NCBI GenBank assembly: GCA_973895155.1
Contig: OZ316898.1
Coordinates: 7,254,001-7,318,000 of the forward strand
Direction of reading: 5' to 3'
DNA length: 64,000 nucleotides
Source of the DNA: Marsupella aquatica
Lineage: Eukaryota; Marchantiophyta
Shown here: piece by piece, positions 36,796-48,421 of the stretch
Numbering within the stretch: position 1 is the first letter of the stretch
Layout: each line of letters opens with the position of its first letter
Program-made: the position numbers and the translations under genes
Notes under the pieces: model-generated
The model's input: the letters and a program-made list of their open reading frames with translations, nothing else
Databases searched by the model: none
What the model was told of the DNA's origin: nothing

Positions 36796-36809
36796 GGTTT
36801 CTACTAGTG
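36796..36809 (-). repeat. Right terminal inverted repeat of the CACTA element
   Basis: GGTTTCTACTAGTG is the exact reverse complement of the left 14 bp. Confidence 0.95.
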
Positions 36810-36812
36810 ACA
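36810..36812. repeat. Target-site duplication ACA, right copy
   Basis: It matches 21372-21374. Confidence 0.85.
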
Positions 36813-37539
36813 AAGCACAGGCATTAAAGGAATGGGCTCAAAGAAAGTACTCTTCTTGAAGTTGCTCCCAATCTCCCTGCATAAATGATGGATACGAGAG
36901 GCAGTCTCACGATGATCCACACGACCACCATGACTACGGAGGGTAAGAGTCCATTGTGGGAAAAGCATGAGTAAAGACCTCTATAGGCTGTGCCAAGATA
37001 AACTGCATGAGTTGCAACAAGGAGGACCAAACTAATGGGCGCAGTGCTAGTGGGATGTGGAACTTATAAAGGCGAGGTCTAATGAACCCCGGATGGTAGG
37101 CTGGAAGGCGATCTAGAGTGCAAATCCAACTCCTCACCCAACTCCATGCCTTCTCAGGAGCCTCCAAGGAGGGAGGAGCAGATTGCGAGCTAACAGGGTC
37201 AAGAGGGGGCTGAGGCTGGGATTGTGCTTGAAGGCAATGTTGGCACCGGCCCCACCCGCGATGATGAGGGAGGGAGATGCCAACCCAACCACAATTAGGA
37301 CAAGTATGCAGGGGATGCTCATCAAGGGAGGGAGTAGGGAAAGACCGGACGAGAGTGGGGGTGGAACAGATGTGGATGAAGAGGCCGAAGGAGGATGCTG
37401 GAGGGGTGGAGGGGGAATGGGGTGGGGAGAGGAGCCAGGGCAACAATGGGGTGGGCAGTAGACTAGGGGGATTGGCAAAGCCCTGGGCCCCCAGCATTAT
37501 TAATAATGGGCTGGACGTGCGAACGGATGAAGGGTGCAA
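36813..37539 (-). pseudogene. Decayed reverse transcriptase element, 5' portion split off by the CACTA insertion
   Basis: On the minus strand a frame from 37539 to 36934 carries a Ser/Pro-rich start and a zinc-ligand module (CPNCGWVG then GRCQHC), followed by a region (PLALRPLVWSSLLQLMQFILAQ) that precedes the RT domain in this retroelement lineage. After a stop, further minus-strand sequence runs to the ACA next to the CACTA end. Joining 36813 to 21371 restores the usual order: N-terminal zinc module, linker, LALAQASEY helix, RT. The reading frames on both sides are damaged. Confidence 0.65.
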
Positions 37540-38800
37540 AAAATCTGATTTGAGATTAATTTTTATAATTGGCTTAGAAATATCAAGGGATGGTTTTATT
37601 CAAAGAACCTTTTCTAACTAATATAGGCTTATATAAATGTCACCCAAGTTAATATGCTTCAAGAGGTGATGTAATATGGATGTGACACGCGTCACAATAG
37701 GATTGGTCCTTGTGGTCACCCTTTATTGGAACATGTGTATATGACATATAATTATGCTTGCAACATCTATGATTCAGAGTAGTTTAGGACTTTGGAGCTT
37801 TTGAACCCTGACTACCCTGCCATGTGGTTCAAAAATGCCCCAAAGTTGAAGTTTGGGGTTAAAGGGTCACGAACACAAAAATGTATGTACCCAAAACCCT
37901 TCTAAAACACTCCCATCAGTTTTAGAACCGTTTGCACATGATAAATTTATAACTTTTCAAGGCTTTCATAAATGGTGTAAAATGTGAAATTATAATATCT
38001 CAAAGGGGCAGATTTATTCTCCAAAATTAAGTTTTTAAGAATAACAAGAGAAATTTTTATAGGCTTCCAAAAATAATAAGGGGTACTAGGGAGGGGGTGT
38101 ACGCACGTATACCTCTTTAGTTTACAAAGGCTGGGGGCTCAGGGTGGCAAAGCATCGGGCATGGGGTCATCACGAAGATGAAAGAGATCCAGTGAAGAAG
38201 AGCAAACACAAAGGCGACCACAAGGGGGGGGAGGAGGGGGGAGATAAGTGTGTGGTGGGGCTGGGCGCTTGCCCCATGCCAACACTTTTAGCATAGACAT
38301 GAGAGGCCACAACTCAATAAAAGCAAAAGCGCATCAAGAAGTGACAAAAGGCCCAATCGGGGCATGTGAAAGGAAAGGGGAGGCTATGGAGCAAGCCTAT
38401 TGCATCAGTCCGAGAAACGGCGCCACCGCTAGCCTAGGAAACCATTAAGCAGATGCAGGCACAATAGGGAACAAAGTTGAAGCGCTCGTCGATGTGTCCA
38501 CTGGGGAGTCGGTGTGAGTGAATATCCATCTGCTGATTGGAGCGTGCTCCCTGCGCCCTCAGTCTTAACTAATACATGGAGGACGTGCGAACGCTCAAAG
38601 GGTATTTTTTATTCATTTTGAACTAATAATTATAATTATTACCGGTAATAAGGGAACTTTTAATAGTAAAATGGAAAATAACAAGGGGTAAACAGGAAAA
38701 AGGCCCGATTGCAGGGGGGTCCACTTCTTTTACATGGAATGAGGGCCCAGGGAGCGTGATGCTATAGCTCCAGAAGATGTTGGAATGCAAAATGATCCAC
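37540..38800. other. Sequence beyond the retroelement, no gene
   Basis: An AT-rich stretch (37.54-38.1 kb) is followed by a purine-rich patch (38.1-38.5 kb). 'GGACGTGCGAACG' occurs near 37510 and again near 38581, each time followed by an 'AAGGG' phrase, suggesting that two related element ends lie about 1.07 kb apart. No coding sequence is supported. Confidence 0.4.
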
Positions 38801-38810
38801 AAAACAAGGC

Positions 38811-39405
38811 AAAAAGCCACCCTGCCAAAACTGAAGAAGAAAAGGCAATAACCAATCGAAGGAGTCTAAGCATGGCAATACTAAACCGTTGGGTCGCTCT
38901 TGGTATAGATTTGAGGCGCCTCAAGAAGAGCTTTCCAAATCAGTTGACAGATCCAGATTCCGATTAGAATAGAGGGAGATATGGGCCTGACAATTGCACA
39001 AAAAGTCACCCTACCAAAACCAAAGAAGAAAGTTGAAATGAAATCCGAGGAGAACCGTGGCACAACTTGACCATTTGGGGCAATTTTGGGATTGATTTGA
39101 AGGCCTAGAGAAGAGCTTTTTGAATAAGTTGACAGATCCGGATTCCAAGTAGAATTGAGGGAGATATGGACCCGACAATTTTGCAAAAAGTCACCCTGTC
39201 AAAATCGAAGAAGAAAGTCAAAATAAAATCTGAGAACCAGGGCAAAACTCAACCGTTTGGGGCAATCTTGGGATCGATTTGAAGCATCTCACGAAGAGCT
39301 TTCCGAATCAGTTGACAGATCTAGATTCCGAGTAGAATTGAGGGAGATATGGACCCAAAAATTTTGCAAAAAGTCACCCTGCCGAAACCGAAAAGAGAGA
39401 AAGAG
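38811..39405. repeat. Tandem array, about 3.3 units of roughly 185 bp
   Basis: The phrase 'AAAAAG(C/T)CACCCT..C.AAA' begins at 38811, 39000, 39185 and 39368 (periods 189, 185, 183). Each full unit also contains GAAGAGCTTT, 'AGTTGACAGATC..GATTCC' and 'GAGGGAGATATGG'. Unit divergence is about 10-20 percent by eye. The period falls in the common range of plant satellite monomers, but only a few copies are present. Confidence 0.85.
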
Positions 39406-39719
39406 AGACCAAACAGGCCCAACAAACCAAGGAGTCTATGGTACCTCAAAACCTTGCAGGTGATGTGGGAGTCTCCAGGCATGTCGTGAAACCCCTTGGC
39501 TCACCAAAAGCGTTTGGGTGCAAGTGGCTGCAACTTGTTTTGGGTGTGTATCAACAGCAAAGAGGGTGGAGCAGGTACATGGTTTGGTGGGGCGGGCAGG
39601 GTGAGAGCCCGGGTGGGAGAATTGGAGGATTTGTTCCATAAAAGGATGTGAGGGCAAGAGGGTGGTAGGTTGGGAGGAGTACATGTAGGAAGAATGCAGG
39701 GTCACTTGGAGGGAGAAAC

Positions 39720-41460
39720 CTGGACTGTCAAGGTATAACTCACATTGAGAAATGCTCTGACTGACTGGGACTCTGAGCTACTAGCTAGTGTACTTAGTAT
39801 GATTGAATTGCAAACCATATGAATGAGACAAAGACACATTCCTTGGGCCTGAAACTTGTGAGCATACATATAATGTGTTTCAATGCCACCACCCTATTCA
39901 TTAAAAGTGTATTTTATTTTGTTCACTTTATGGTCTTTAAATGTACACTTTTTAAACCCAAAAGATACACTATGGTACAATACTTTACACCTAAATGATC
40001 AATTGTAAACTTGAGGGGGAAAAATGATCTTGACTATAAGGAGTCTCATTCTAGTTCATTTACAAATGATGAACATGGTGGTACATCTGATGGCCATCAA
40101 CTTTATTTCTTGCCCAATTGTACACTTTTTGAAGGCCAAATGTACACTTTCTATTGCCTAAATATTCATAAATTGAATAATAATTCACTTTTAATGAATA
40201 TATTGACAGATCATATAAATTAATTGGCCCCAATGACATATACCCACATATACTGTGCTTCAAGGCACAATACCAAATTAGTTCAACCAGCCAACCAATT
40301 AAAATATATTGAACAGTCACATCTTCCCAAGCATATATTGATTGAGGTGCCAAAAGGGTTTTTTTTTTTGGTACCTGTTGGTGCTAGCTCAGGTTTATTT
40401 TGACCTTGATATAATTTATAGGGTAGGTAGTGCTAATTCGATCAGATACCCAGGGGGCTTAAGAAATTATAATCAAAAGGCAACTACCTGGCTCCGCCAC
40501 CTGGGTAAGCAAGTCCCCTTCTTATAAGGTAAGGTTTTATTTTTTTTATAATGGCTTTAAATCCAATTGGCCATGTGAAGTTTCATTGTTTTGATATGGA
40601 AAAACTTGATCAAAACCAAATTATATGCCTTTTTTTTAATACAAGGTCTACAACCAGACTAGCCAGCTTTGTGGGATTTTTATTTAAAATTTTAAAATCT
40701 AATATTAATAATTAGTTTAAGAATTGTTCTAATTCTATGTGGAAAGGAAGAAAACCAAACTTTAGATATGTGGACCCAGAAAATTCTTAAAGTGGAGATT
40801 GAACCCAGCTTTTTTCAATTTTTATATTTTAATATACCCAACCTTTTAGTCCATATATTAAGAACTTAGACCCTTGCCTATTATACAAGAGTTGCTTAGG
40901 GGGGGGGGGAACCATGCATGCTTTGGCAGCACATGTGACTCTCGATGCGACTTGACTACCATCAATGGCAACAAAACTCATTATGACGGATAACCCACCA
41001 AGTCGCCCACATGGCTTCCCTGTATTGACCCAGTTTACGACCCTGCACAGGAACGAAAGTCCAGATTTACCTAGGCTATCATTGACAATTTTACCTGATA
41101 AAAATCTGACAGCCATACCCTAGTGGTGGCCACCCTCAGTCCTTCCACATCCGCCAAATGATTCTAAGTAACAGTACCACATGAAAACAGGGCACCAGAA
41201 TCAAAAGCCATGCCTGGATCACATCACCGCTATGTGGGAGGACAAGCATTTTATGTGATGACATGGGGCTGACCCTGGATGTAGGTAGCTCCAATTTGCT
41301 GTCTTAACAAGGCCCAGAAGATGGAGTCGCATGGGGACCGTATGATGGGCTGCTGAAAAGCAACAAAATTAGAGGAATTTCAGGAGGAAGCTAGCGTTTG
41401 CCGAGGCATTTTCCCGACTACAACTGGGAGGTGGACTCTCAATGTGAGGTGGCCCAAGCT
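39720..41460. other. AT-rich gene-free stretch
   Basis: The segments AATGTACACTTT, 'TTGTACACTTTTTGAAGG' and similar phrases recur around 39.9-40.15 kb. Homopolymer T runs lie at 40361 and 40630, and a poly-G run at 40901. No gene is recognised. Confidence 0.4.
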
Positions 41461-41480
41461 AAAGTGCGGGCTAAAGTGAC

Positions 41481-41931
41481 TTGATGGTTGCCGATAAGGC
41501 CCTTCTAGACTTTGAAGCTAACAAAAGTCAGTGGATGGACCAGATTTGCAAGCCAATTGGATCAAGGATGGGGACAATTCAAGATTGCTCTAGGCTCTTC
41601 CTCAAAACATTACCTTTGATCAAGGACCTCTCGAGGGGCCTTTCTTTGGATAAAGATATCCAGAAACTTATTGATTCATGAGAACGACTTTGAGATTTAT
41701 GACTGGGATGAGATATATGGCCCTCTGCACTGGGTTCTTTTCTTGTACCCTTCAAGATCAAAGGATATCCAATCACAAGTAGCTGCAAAAGGTGATTTCT
41801 TTGTAGTTGGACTTTGTCCGAGGCTATATCTTTGCAGAGGGACAGTCAGCCCTCAACTCATCAATGACCTAAGTAGAGGAGCTCTTTTTTATTTCCAAGG
41901 CATGAGCCAACAACAAATGCTCCAGCCCTGA
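41481..41931 (+). pseudogene. Unidentified coding-like remnant with one frameshift
   Basis: Two abutting plus-strand frames look coding. The first, 41481-41681, includes KSQWMDQICKPIGSRMG and LKTLPLIKDLSRGLSLDKD. The second, 41671-41931, includes DFEIYDWDEIYGPLHWVLFLY, KGDFFVVGLCPRLYL and ALFYFQGMSQQQM. A shift near 41670 would join them. I do not recognise the family; a fragment of a host gene or an old transposon gene is possible. Confidence 0.25.
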
Positions 41932-42840
41932 TGAAGTGACAATGGAAGTGTGTGTGTGTGTGAGACTCTGTGTGCACTCTTGCTGTAGATATGGACAAGT
42001 GTCTATCAGGAATGTGATTCAGAAAAACCTATGTCTGACCGCACTTGTACAAAGCTGAAGCTAGGATGGTTTACACTTCAATCTCTTGTGGTGGCCCATC
42101 TAAACCACATTCAAGTAGCCACTTACCATTGTCACAACAATACACAATGCAATACCCATGAGCTTGAATCCAGGTCATGAGGGAAGTCTTGTCTATTCAA
42201 TCAGGGGTCACCTCCTGGCCTGGGAAGATGACACTTAGTATAATCTACTGCCCCGTAGTTGTGCTCCTGGTTGTGCTAATGCTTATCATATTTAAGTGAT
42301 CACCAACTTGCATACTGTCATTGAATTGGAATGATTGAGATCAATTGTCATTAGAAGATCACCATTGACATGTAAGGAGTTCTCCTAAGTAGGCCTTACT
42401 TTGCAGTTGTGTGGGAAATCAAACAAGGGGAGAAACCACTTCCCCTCACAGTGGTGACCAAGTCTTCTTTGCGAGTCTTCTTTCATTGCTGCTAGCATTG
42501 CTACCCTTACCCAAGCCCTTACCTTCATGAGGTGTACTCGCTTGATTCCTGCTGCCAATTGAAAATACTTAACAGGTTTCCATTGTCGGTTCCCCTTCAC
42601 CCAGTATTGATTTGCTCATATATCCTTTCGGGCAGCAGCCAGACTCACTGCATTGGACAACCATAAAACATTTGGCATATGGAAGCTGCTACTCAGTACA
42701 ATTGGAAGGATGTCAGACCCTTCTTGACACCAACACCGTGCACCTTTGAGAGATGTAGGGTAAGGAGAGAAGACTGAGCTATGCACCGGCTTTACACAAG
42801 TGATCTGTGCGTTTTAGTTGAAACCTTTCATTGAAAGATT

Positions 42841-43203
42841 TGTTGGAAATTTTTAGGCATTTACTTTTAGTATAGGGTAAAGACTATAACCATAGTTAGG
42901 GCTAACCCGTTGTCGCAAACTAGGTTAGGTTATCTAGGTTGCACACAATATCAATCCAAAGCAGTGTTTGCTTGGATAGAGGAACTTAGGCTCACTGTTA
43001 CGGAGCCAGTTGAGAGATAGAGAGATATTGTGTATATTGCGGAAACTTGGTATAGTCAACGGGCCTATAGTGTAGTAAAGCTCTTGTGTGTTCCCGTGAA
43101 TGTAGCCTCAACTGAGATGAAACACGTATTCTACGACGTGTTGACTACTTGTGTGTTGGATGGTTTATGGGCTGCCCGTTGTGAATTTTGTCTTTGCTTA
43201 ACA
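42841..43203. mobile_element. Probable solo LTR of a Copia-type retrotransposon
   Basis: The segment starts TGTTGGAAAT and ends CTTAACA (TG...CA). Its 3' half has the 'TGTAGCC..AACTGAGATGAAACACGT' and 'CTTGTGTGTT' phrases often seen in Copia LTRs, where the transcript end and the 'GAACCACGTAAA...TTGTGTG' block occur. The flanking 5-mers (AGATT and GAAAT) do not match, so a target duplication is not demonstrated. No internal gag-pol sequence adjoins either side. Confidence 0.45.
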
Positions 43204-43723
43204 GAAATGGCTTCATAGCTGCATATCTCCCTAGCCTCCCACCAATTCTGCCCATGGCATCAATGGGTAGGCTATCATCACCCATGAAGTATAGTTTTAA
43301 TAGTATGCTTTATTTGCCAATTCAAGATCAGCTGCCCAGCATCAGGTTTTAATATAATCCTCACACAAGTTTCTGCCTGGACCCCTGCATTGCTTGCAGG
43401 TTCATGCTCCTTGAGCTTGCTCTACTCACAATTTAGCCACTTGCAAAAATTTCACCAAGGGGATGATTGAACCCCCCCAGTTTTGGGTTGAGTTTGGATA
43501 ATTAGAGCTAATTTGTGTCTGCAGGAATTGGACCTGGGACCTCAGGTGCCTTCCCATTGTGCTACGACTCGTTAGTGATTATGGTTGTGCATCTCTTACA
43601 AAATCCATGTCTGTAGTAATGCAACAAACAATCCTGGCAGAAGGCATTCTCTCAGACAATCAAATGGCCTCCTCTCAAGGGTTTGTCTGGTACTAACATC
43701 TTTTGTCATTCGTCCCCTGTTAT

Positions 43724-43770
43724 CCCCCCCCCCCCCCAAAAAAAAAAGAAAAAGAAAAAAAGAAAAAAGA
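43724..43770. repeat. Poly-C / poly-A / AAAAAG simple-sequence tract
   Basis: Fourteen C are followed by an A-rich tract with interspersed G. This is simple low-complexity sequence. Confidence 0.9.
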
Positions 43771-45174
43771 CTTGCCCCGCACTTGTCTACTTTATGGGAG
43801 GAGTGGAGTAAACTGCTAGGAAATCCTTGTTCTCTTGCATGTCTTGATCCTTTTCATTCAATCCAATACATGTTTATTTGATCCTTTGTAACATTTGCCT
43901 TTATCCATCCATTCAAGTGCCTTAAAGTACATGCCTATCTTGATTCTTCTCATGCCTTTATCCATCCATTCAAATAATTACCTTTAACAGACATGCCCCG
44001 TTTGATTCTTTTTACTGTATCATTAAGATAGTGTAATAAATCTATAATACAGATTAAAAATGTCGATTAGTTTACTGAAAAACTATCTATGTCCCATCTC
44101 CTCCAAGATTATCATTCATTGCTGTTCAGACACGTATGCCCAAGCGAAGGACGTAAAACCTGCACTACAGTAGTTGTACTGCCCATACTGCCATGTACTC
44201 GCGTCGAAGACCAACTTGGCTGATTTCTGGTCGTACTTGTTCAGTGACATGGAATGTCAAAATACCCAACTCTCTGGCAATAAACTGTAGTGCCATTTCC
44301 GTGTGAGAATAAATAATTATCAAAGTTTCCCACAAACTTAGAACGTAGCATTCTAAATATATTGATATGAACACTGACTTTTCAGAATATATGTGTTACT
44401 TTTGTTACTTTAAACTGCCACTAGCTATGTAAAAGGGAGAACTACATTTCTCTCTATTACATGGAGAAATGTAAATTTCACTTTCATTTTTCTCTTCCCC
44501 CCGTTCGATATTGCTACACAAATTCAATAAAGAATACAATTTATAGTGAAACCTGATGTAACCACCAGGTTTCTGTGATGGCAAATGATGCTTTAAAACT
44601 AAAAGACGAGCATGATATTTGGTATTGCCTTATTTACTTTACTGGAACGAAACTGGAGTTGTCTTACTGGAATGAAAAATAATGAATATAATAGCACAAA
44701 AACCCGCGATCAATGTTTATACAGAGCAACAGTCGGTATTAACTCCGTCCGCATCAGAGCACCAGCCGGTATTAACTACGTCCGCATATTAAATATAATG
44801 CCTTGAATCAGTTCTTTTCTGAAAGGTATCATATCCAAACCCTTGCGTCACACATTCACACATCTTTGTGAATTCTGAGTTCTTTTGTCGTCCCCTGTCG
44901 TGACGGGATTGATTCGCTCGTGGACATCTCGATGAGGTTGAAGTTGTGGACATCACTCTCCTGCACTTGCCGTTGACCGTTGACACTCATATGGAGTCTT
45001 CGCTTTAGTTTATGTGTTATTATAGCTGGTTAGTTTCTGTCATGCTTGGAGCTTTTCTGAAAAGAACTCTGATTGAAACCAACCAAACTTACAGGGGTGG
45101 AACTTTAATATGTATTTCTTATTGAATTCAATCGATCCAGTGTGGGAGATTGATGATGATGTCATTGGTCAGGG

Positions 45175-45414
45175 GTGGATCGAAAGTCACTCGGAGTGCA
45201 AAATTGCAGGCTCGTGAAGACGAGGCCAATAATTGAAGGTCCCTTGAATTTTGTTTCAAACTGCACTCAAATATGCATGCACAGGACTGCATACGAACCC
45301 TTTGGAAGCTACTATGGAAACTATCCTCGAGACTATCTCTGTTATGAAGTTTTTAACGGAGATATTTTTCTCGAAAGGTGTGGGATAAAGTTATCTATGG
45401 GTGACCAACACTAA
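45175..45414 (+). pseudogene. Weak resistance-gene-like C-terminal remnant
   Basis: The frame encodes about 79 residues including AYEPFGSYYGNYPRDYLCYEV and ends FLERCGIKLSMGDQH. The 'CG(I/V).L' near the end recalls the C-terminal (post-LRR) domain of TIR-NBS-LRR proteins, where such a phrase closes the domain. Nothing upstream supports an NBS or LRR gene, so this may be a fragment or coincidence. Confidence 0.15.
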
Positions 45415-47717
45415 TGGTGTGAAGACTGTAGAGAGCAAAGGAACCTGACTGGAGTTGCTTTACATGCACATGGATTATTACTAATCACATTGGAAATCGA
45501 CTGGTTCCCTTCCATTTGCTCTTGGATTTAAAGTATTCTATAATGCAAGCAAACAAGAATTTTGTTAGCGAGGGGAGTAGTGTTAGCGAGACACTTGTGA
45601 TTTTAAATTTCTTTTGCTTTTTGCTGCTTTTCTATTTTGTGTGTGTTTGTTATGACTCCAGATGGCCAGCGAGATAGCTAGCAAAAAGAGGAGTCCCCAA
45701 AATGGATGTTATCAACAAGGTTCCTGTTAGCGAGGCATTTTCATATAGAAAAATTAGGGGTCATGTGAGGAAAAGTTTAAATTTGCTCATGCGATGAAAA
45801 TTTCTACTGTTTCCTCGCACGCCACAATGACCCCTAGCTTGGATTTAGGGTTAGAAAGGTCTTACTAGTCCAACTTTTCTGGGGAATATCATCACCATGT
45901 GAGTAAAAAGGACTTTTTTTCATGTTGCCAGGAACAAAGTTGCTAGCATTACCATACCTTTTTGTCATAGTAGTAAAAAACTAAATATCCGCCACTTTGT
46001 TAACAACCCTAGTTGACTTCACGCTTATGTGTCATTTTTTCAGAATATCCAATTTGTCTATACCTAACACAGTGCCCAAGGGCAAAAAATGCTGAAAGGG
46101 GAGACATGATCCCAAGGCAAAGCAACCCAATGAAGGAAAGGAAAGAGGGAAAAGGGCCCCAAGAAAAACAAGTCAAGAGGACCCCAAGCAAAAGCCAACC
46201 AAGGAGCAAGGGCCAAAAACTCCCCTTTTGCTCAGAGATCTAGAACTTGGCTTCAAGTATCTTAGGGGCTTTACAAGATGGTGGGGGCCGTTCAATGTCT
46301 CTCTATCCAAACCAAAGCTGATGGCCATTCTCCTTGAAAATAAGCTGTCGTTTGCTACAGGTTTTTAGACCACCTCAAGAGGAGGTCTAAGTTTTTGACA
46401 AAAAAACTTGTACACAATAGCCAAAAAAATGGACACAAGGGGTCCACTGACAGATGACTAGGTTCCCTAATGCTGTTGTTTGATTGTGCCCCCATGTTCA
46501 TGTAAAGTGAAGTGTGGCCAGTTCCCACATAGTACATATGAATGGCTAGGATTGGATCTCTCACTTAGAAAAAAGGAATGCTGGCCCCAAGCTCTTGTAA
46601 AGCCACCCTTAAGCTGTGGGTCATTTTTCCAGAATATCCTATTTGTGTACTCGGCTGTTGGCTAGAGATCTACAGTAGATACCCATTGGAGCCCTAGAGA
46701 TGGACCAGAAATACAAAGTCACGAATCATAAAGAATCAAGGTTTTGACTCGCTAGCAAAACACTACGGCTTTACCGGTGAACTACCTCCTGTTCACTGTC
46801 AGTAACCTTTCGAGTAATCGAGTTAGACGACTGCTGAAATCTTTGTCGCCGTTCCTAGCTATTGCCAGGCAAGCTCCTACTGTAGGTCCAGTTATTTGGT
46901 TTTCTCACTTTTCTGGTGCCACTGTCTAACGTTGTAACAAACAGAATCGGTAGCTACGATAGCAGCTGTTCGAACCTAGGAGTCCTGTGCACAGAGGCCA
47001 GCTGAGACGAGGAAATTTGCTTCCAACGGCGAAGCAGGGCTCTGCTAGATTTCAAAGTCCAATCTGAAACGAAATCCGTGCAACACGGTGATCTCCGCAC
47101 TCTTGAGATGTTGGTAACCATTCCACAACCTTGACTGCTTTTCTATGCCTTGTGGGAACTGGGCTCTTGTCCGGAAGCTTATCCGATCAATCCGATCAAT
47201 GCAGGTGGTTAGCTTCACTCCAGCAACACCCCTTGCCTCCAGCATAGTAATCGACAAAGGAAAACCCCGTCGATTCTAGCTTTCCACCCGGTTTCTGGGT
47301 TGAATGAGGTGATCGTCAAGTACTTTCCATGCAACAGGATCTCGCTGCCACCAAAAAACCCAATTTACGGATCCATTTCCGTCGCATCAAGTTGTAAAAA
47401 CTTTAATTTTTGATTCATTTGTGTTTCAATCTAGGACTGGTTCACCGGGTGGTTCATAAACCAACTTATGCGACAGCCGCTAGTTAGAACCCTAAAGTTC
47501 CATCGATTGTTTTTGTTGACTGCCTACAGGCCTCTGTTATTCAACGCCCAGTTTATTCCCCGTTAGTAAGCACGTGCACGAGAGCCAAAAAAGTAAAATT
47601 TGCCGGCGTTAACCGTAACGTACGTATCGTACGTTTTCAGATACAGGTCTTTTCTGGGACAGACCCAATTAGCAGCTGGCTTGCCCACTGCTGCCCCGGG
47701 GGCCTCTGCATCCCCAA

Positions 47718-47724
47718 TATAAAT
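47718..47724 (+). promoter_or_regulatory. TATA box of the small CxxCG gene at 48 kb
   Basis: TATAAAT lies in a C/T-rich context about 340 bp before the start codon. Transcription would begin near 47750, giving a leader of about 300 nt. The other small gene at 57 kb has the same layout. Confidence 0.55.
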
Positions 47725-48056
47725 TTCTCTCCGACCATGCAGCTTATCATCACTTCCACTTCCACATTCAGACATACAGGATTGTTTGTTGAGGTAGCAT
47801 TGCTGTTTGCCAAGCACAAAGATTCATTGTTTGATTTCAGGAGCACTGACTTCATTATCGAGAGGCTCTGCATGCGTCTTTTGTAGAAAAGGTTGCGATT
47901 GAGAGTTGTGAACTTCGGACTATAGCAGATTTGATCACATCCCTGAGCTTCTTTCTCTGTAGTTTTGCCGAACAGAACCTGCTCCGGCTCAATCTATCTT
48001 TGACTTCTCGAGATCACGCAATCGTTTGATCAATCAGCCCCAGCAATCAGTCAGAA

Positions 48057-48421
48057 ATGGCATTCGAAGGCAACGGTGATTGCGACATCTGTGGCCATGC
48101 AGACTGCTCGTGAGTGAATTTCATGTCTCGGTCTCGGCGTTGGTCTTAATCTGAGTCAATCCATTAGTTCGGGTTTCAGTCAATTTCCCGGCAACATTTC
48201 CCTTGTACACCATCCTCTGTATTAATCACTATCAGTTCTAGATGTGCTCTGACTTGGTGGACTTTGCGGGCATGTATGTATTGTGTTCATTTTTCGCAGT
48301 CGCAATTCTTTCCTGGGTTCTAACGAATTCAGCTGTTTAATTTTATGACAGTGGTCACGATCGCGAGAATAGTGCATGTGAAGACGCTGATATGTACAAC
48401 AACGACGAATTCAGTAACTAG
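48057..48421 (+). CDS. Two-exon gene for a 40-residue CxxCG-motif peptide
   Basis: Exon 1 is 48057-48109 and exon 2 is 48352-48421, split by a 242-nt GT-AG intron (donor GTGAGT, acceptor GACAG) in phase 2. The start codon context, AGAAATGGC, is good. The peptide begins MAFEGNGDCDICGHADCS, and the second exon is acidic and Asn-rich with one more Cys, ending in TAG. The four Cys (9, 12, 17, 27) and one or two His could bind a metal. It is poorer in Cys than plant metallothioneins, which it otherwise resembles in size. The gene at 56910 shares the MA start, the CxxCGxxxC motif and the phase-2 intron directly after it. No family name can be given. Confidence 0.5.

Larger units (their letters stand above)
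21375..36809 (+). mobile_element. Complete CACTA (En/Spm) DNA transposon carrying extra gene modules
   Basis: The element is 15,435 bp long. It starts CACTAGTAGAAACC and ends with the exact reverse complement, inside a 3-bp ACA duplication. Both ends have dense subterminal copies of a GTCAT-core motif. All recognised genes are on the plus strand, in this order: possible ORF at 25657, EDM2-like PHD protein (26852-27535), tandem BRCT gene (28126-29004), F-box gene (29091-29696), Tnp2-type transposase (30242-33827) and TnpA-like gene (34083-36218). The 5.4-kb left part is mostly non-coding, with a GC-rich zone. The perfect TIRs and TSD suggest a relatively recent insertion, but the transposase is broken, so movement would need a helper. 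It sits inside the minus-strand reverse transcriptase pseudogene, proving it is the younger of the two. Confidence 0.93.
43210..47700. other. Gene-poor stretch with scattered short repeats
   Basis: 'GTTAGCGAG' recurs at 45566-45735. The phrase 'GTCATTTTT.CAGAATATCC.ATTTGT' occurs at about 46030 and 46622, suggesting a pair of diverged repeat copies. A tRNA-like B-box phrase in 'GGACCTGGGACCTC' at about 43528 hints at a SINE remnant. No gene is supported. Confidence 0.35.

Noticed and set aside
40421-40530. GGGTAGGTAGTGC...CTGGCTCCGCCACCTGGG resembling a tRNA
   Set aside because: The stems do not pair and the anticodon arm is absent.
41948-41964. Short TG dinucleotide run
   Set aside because: An ordinary microsatellite with no evident function.
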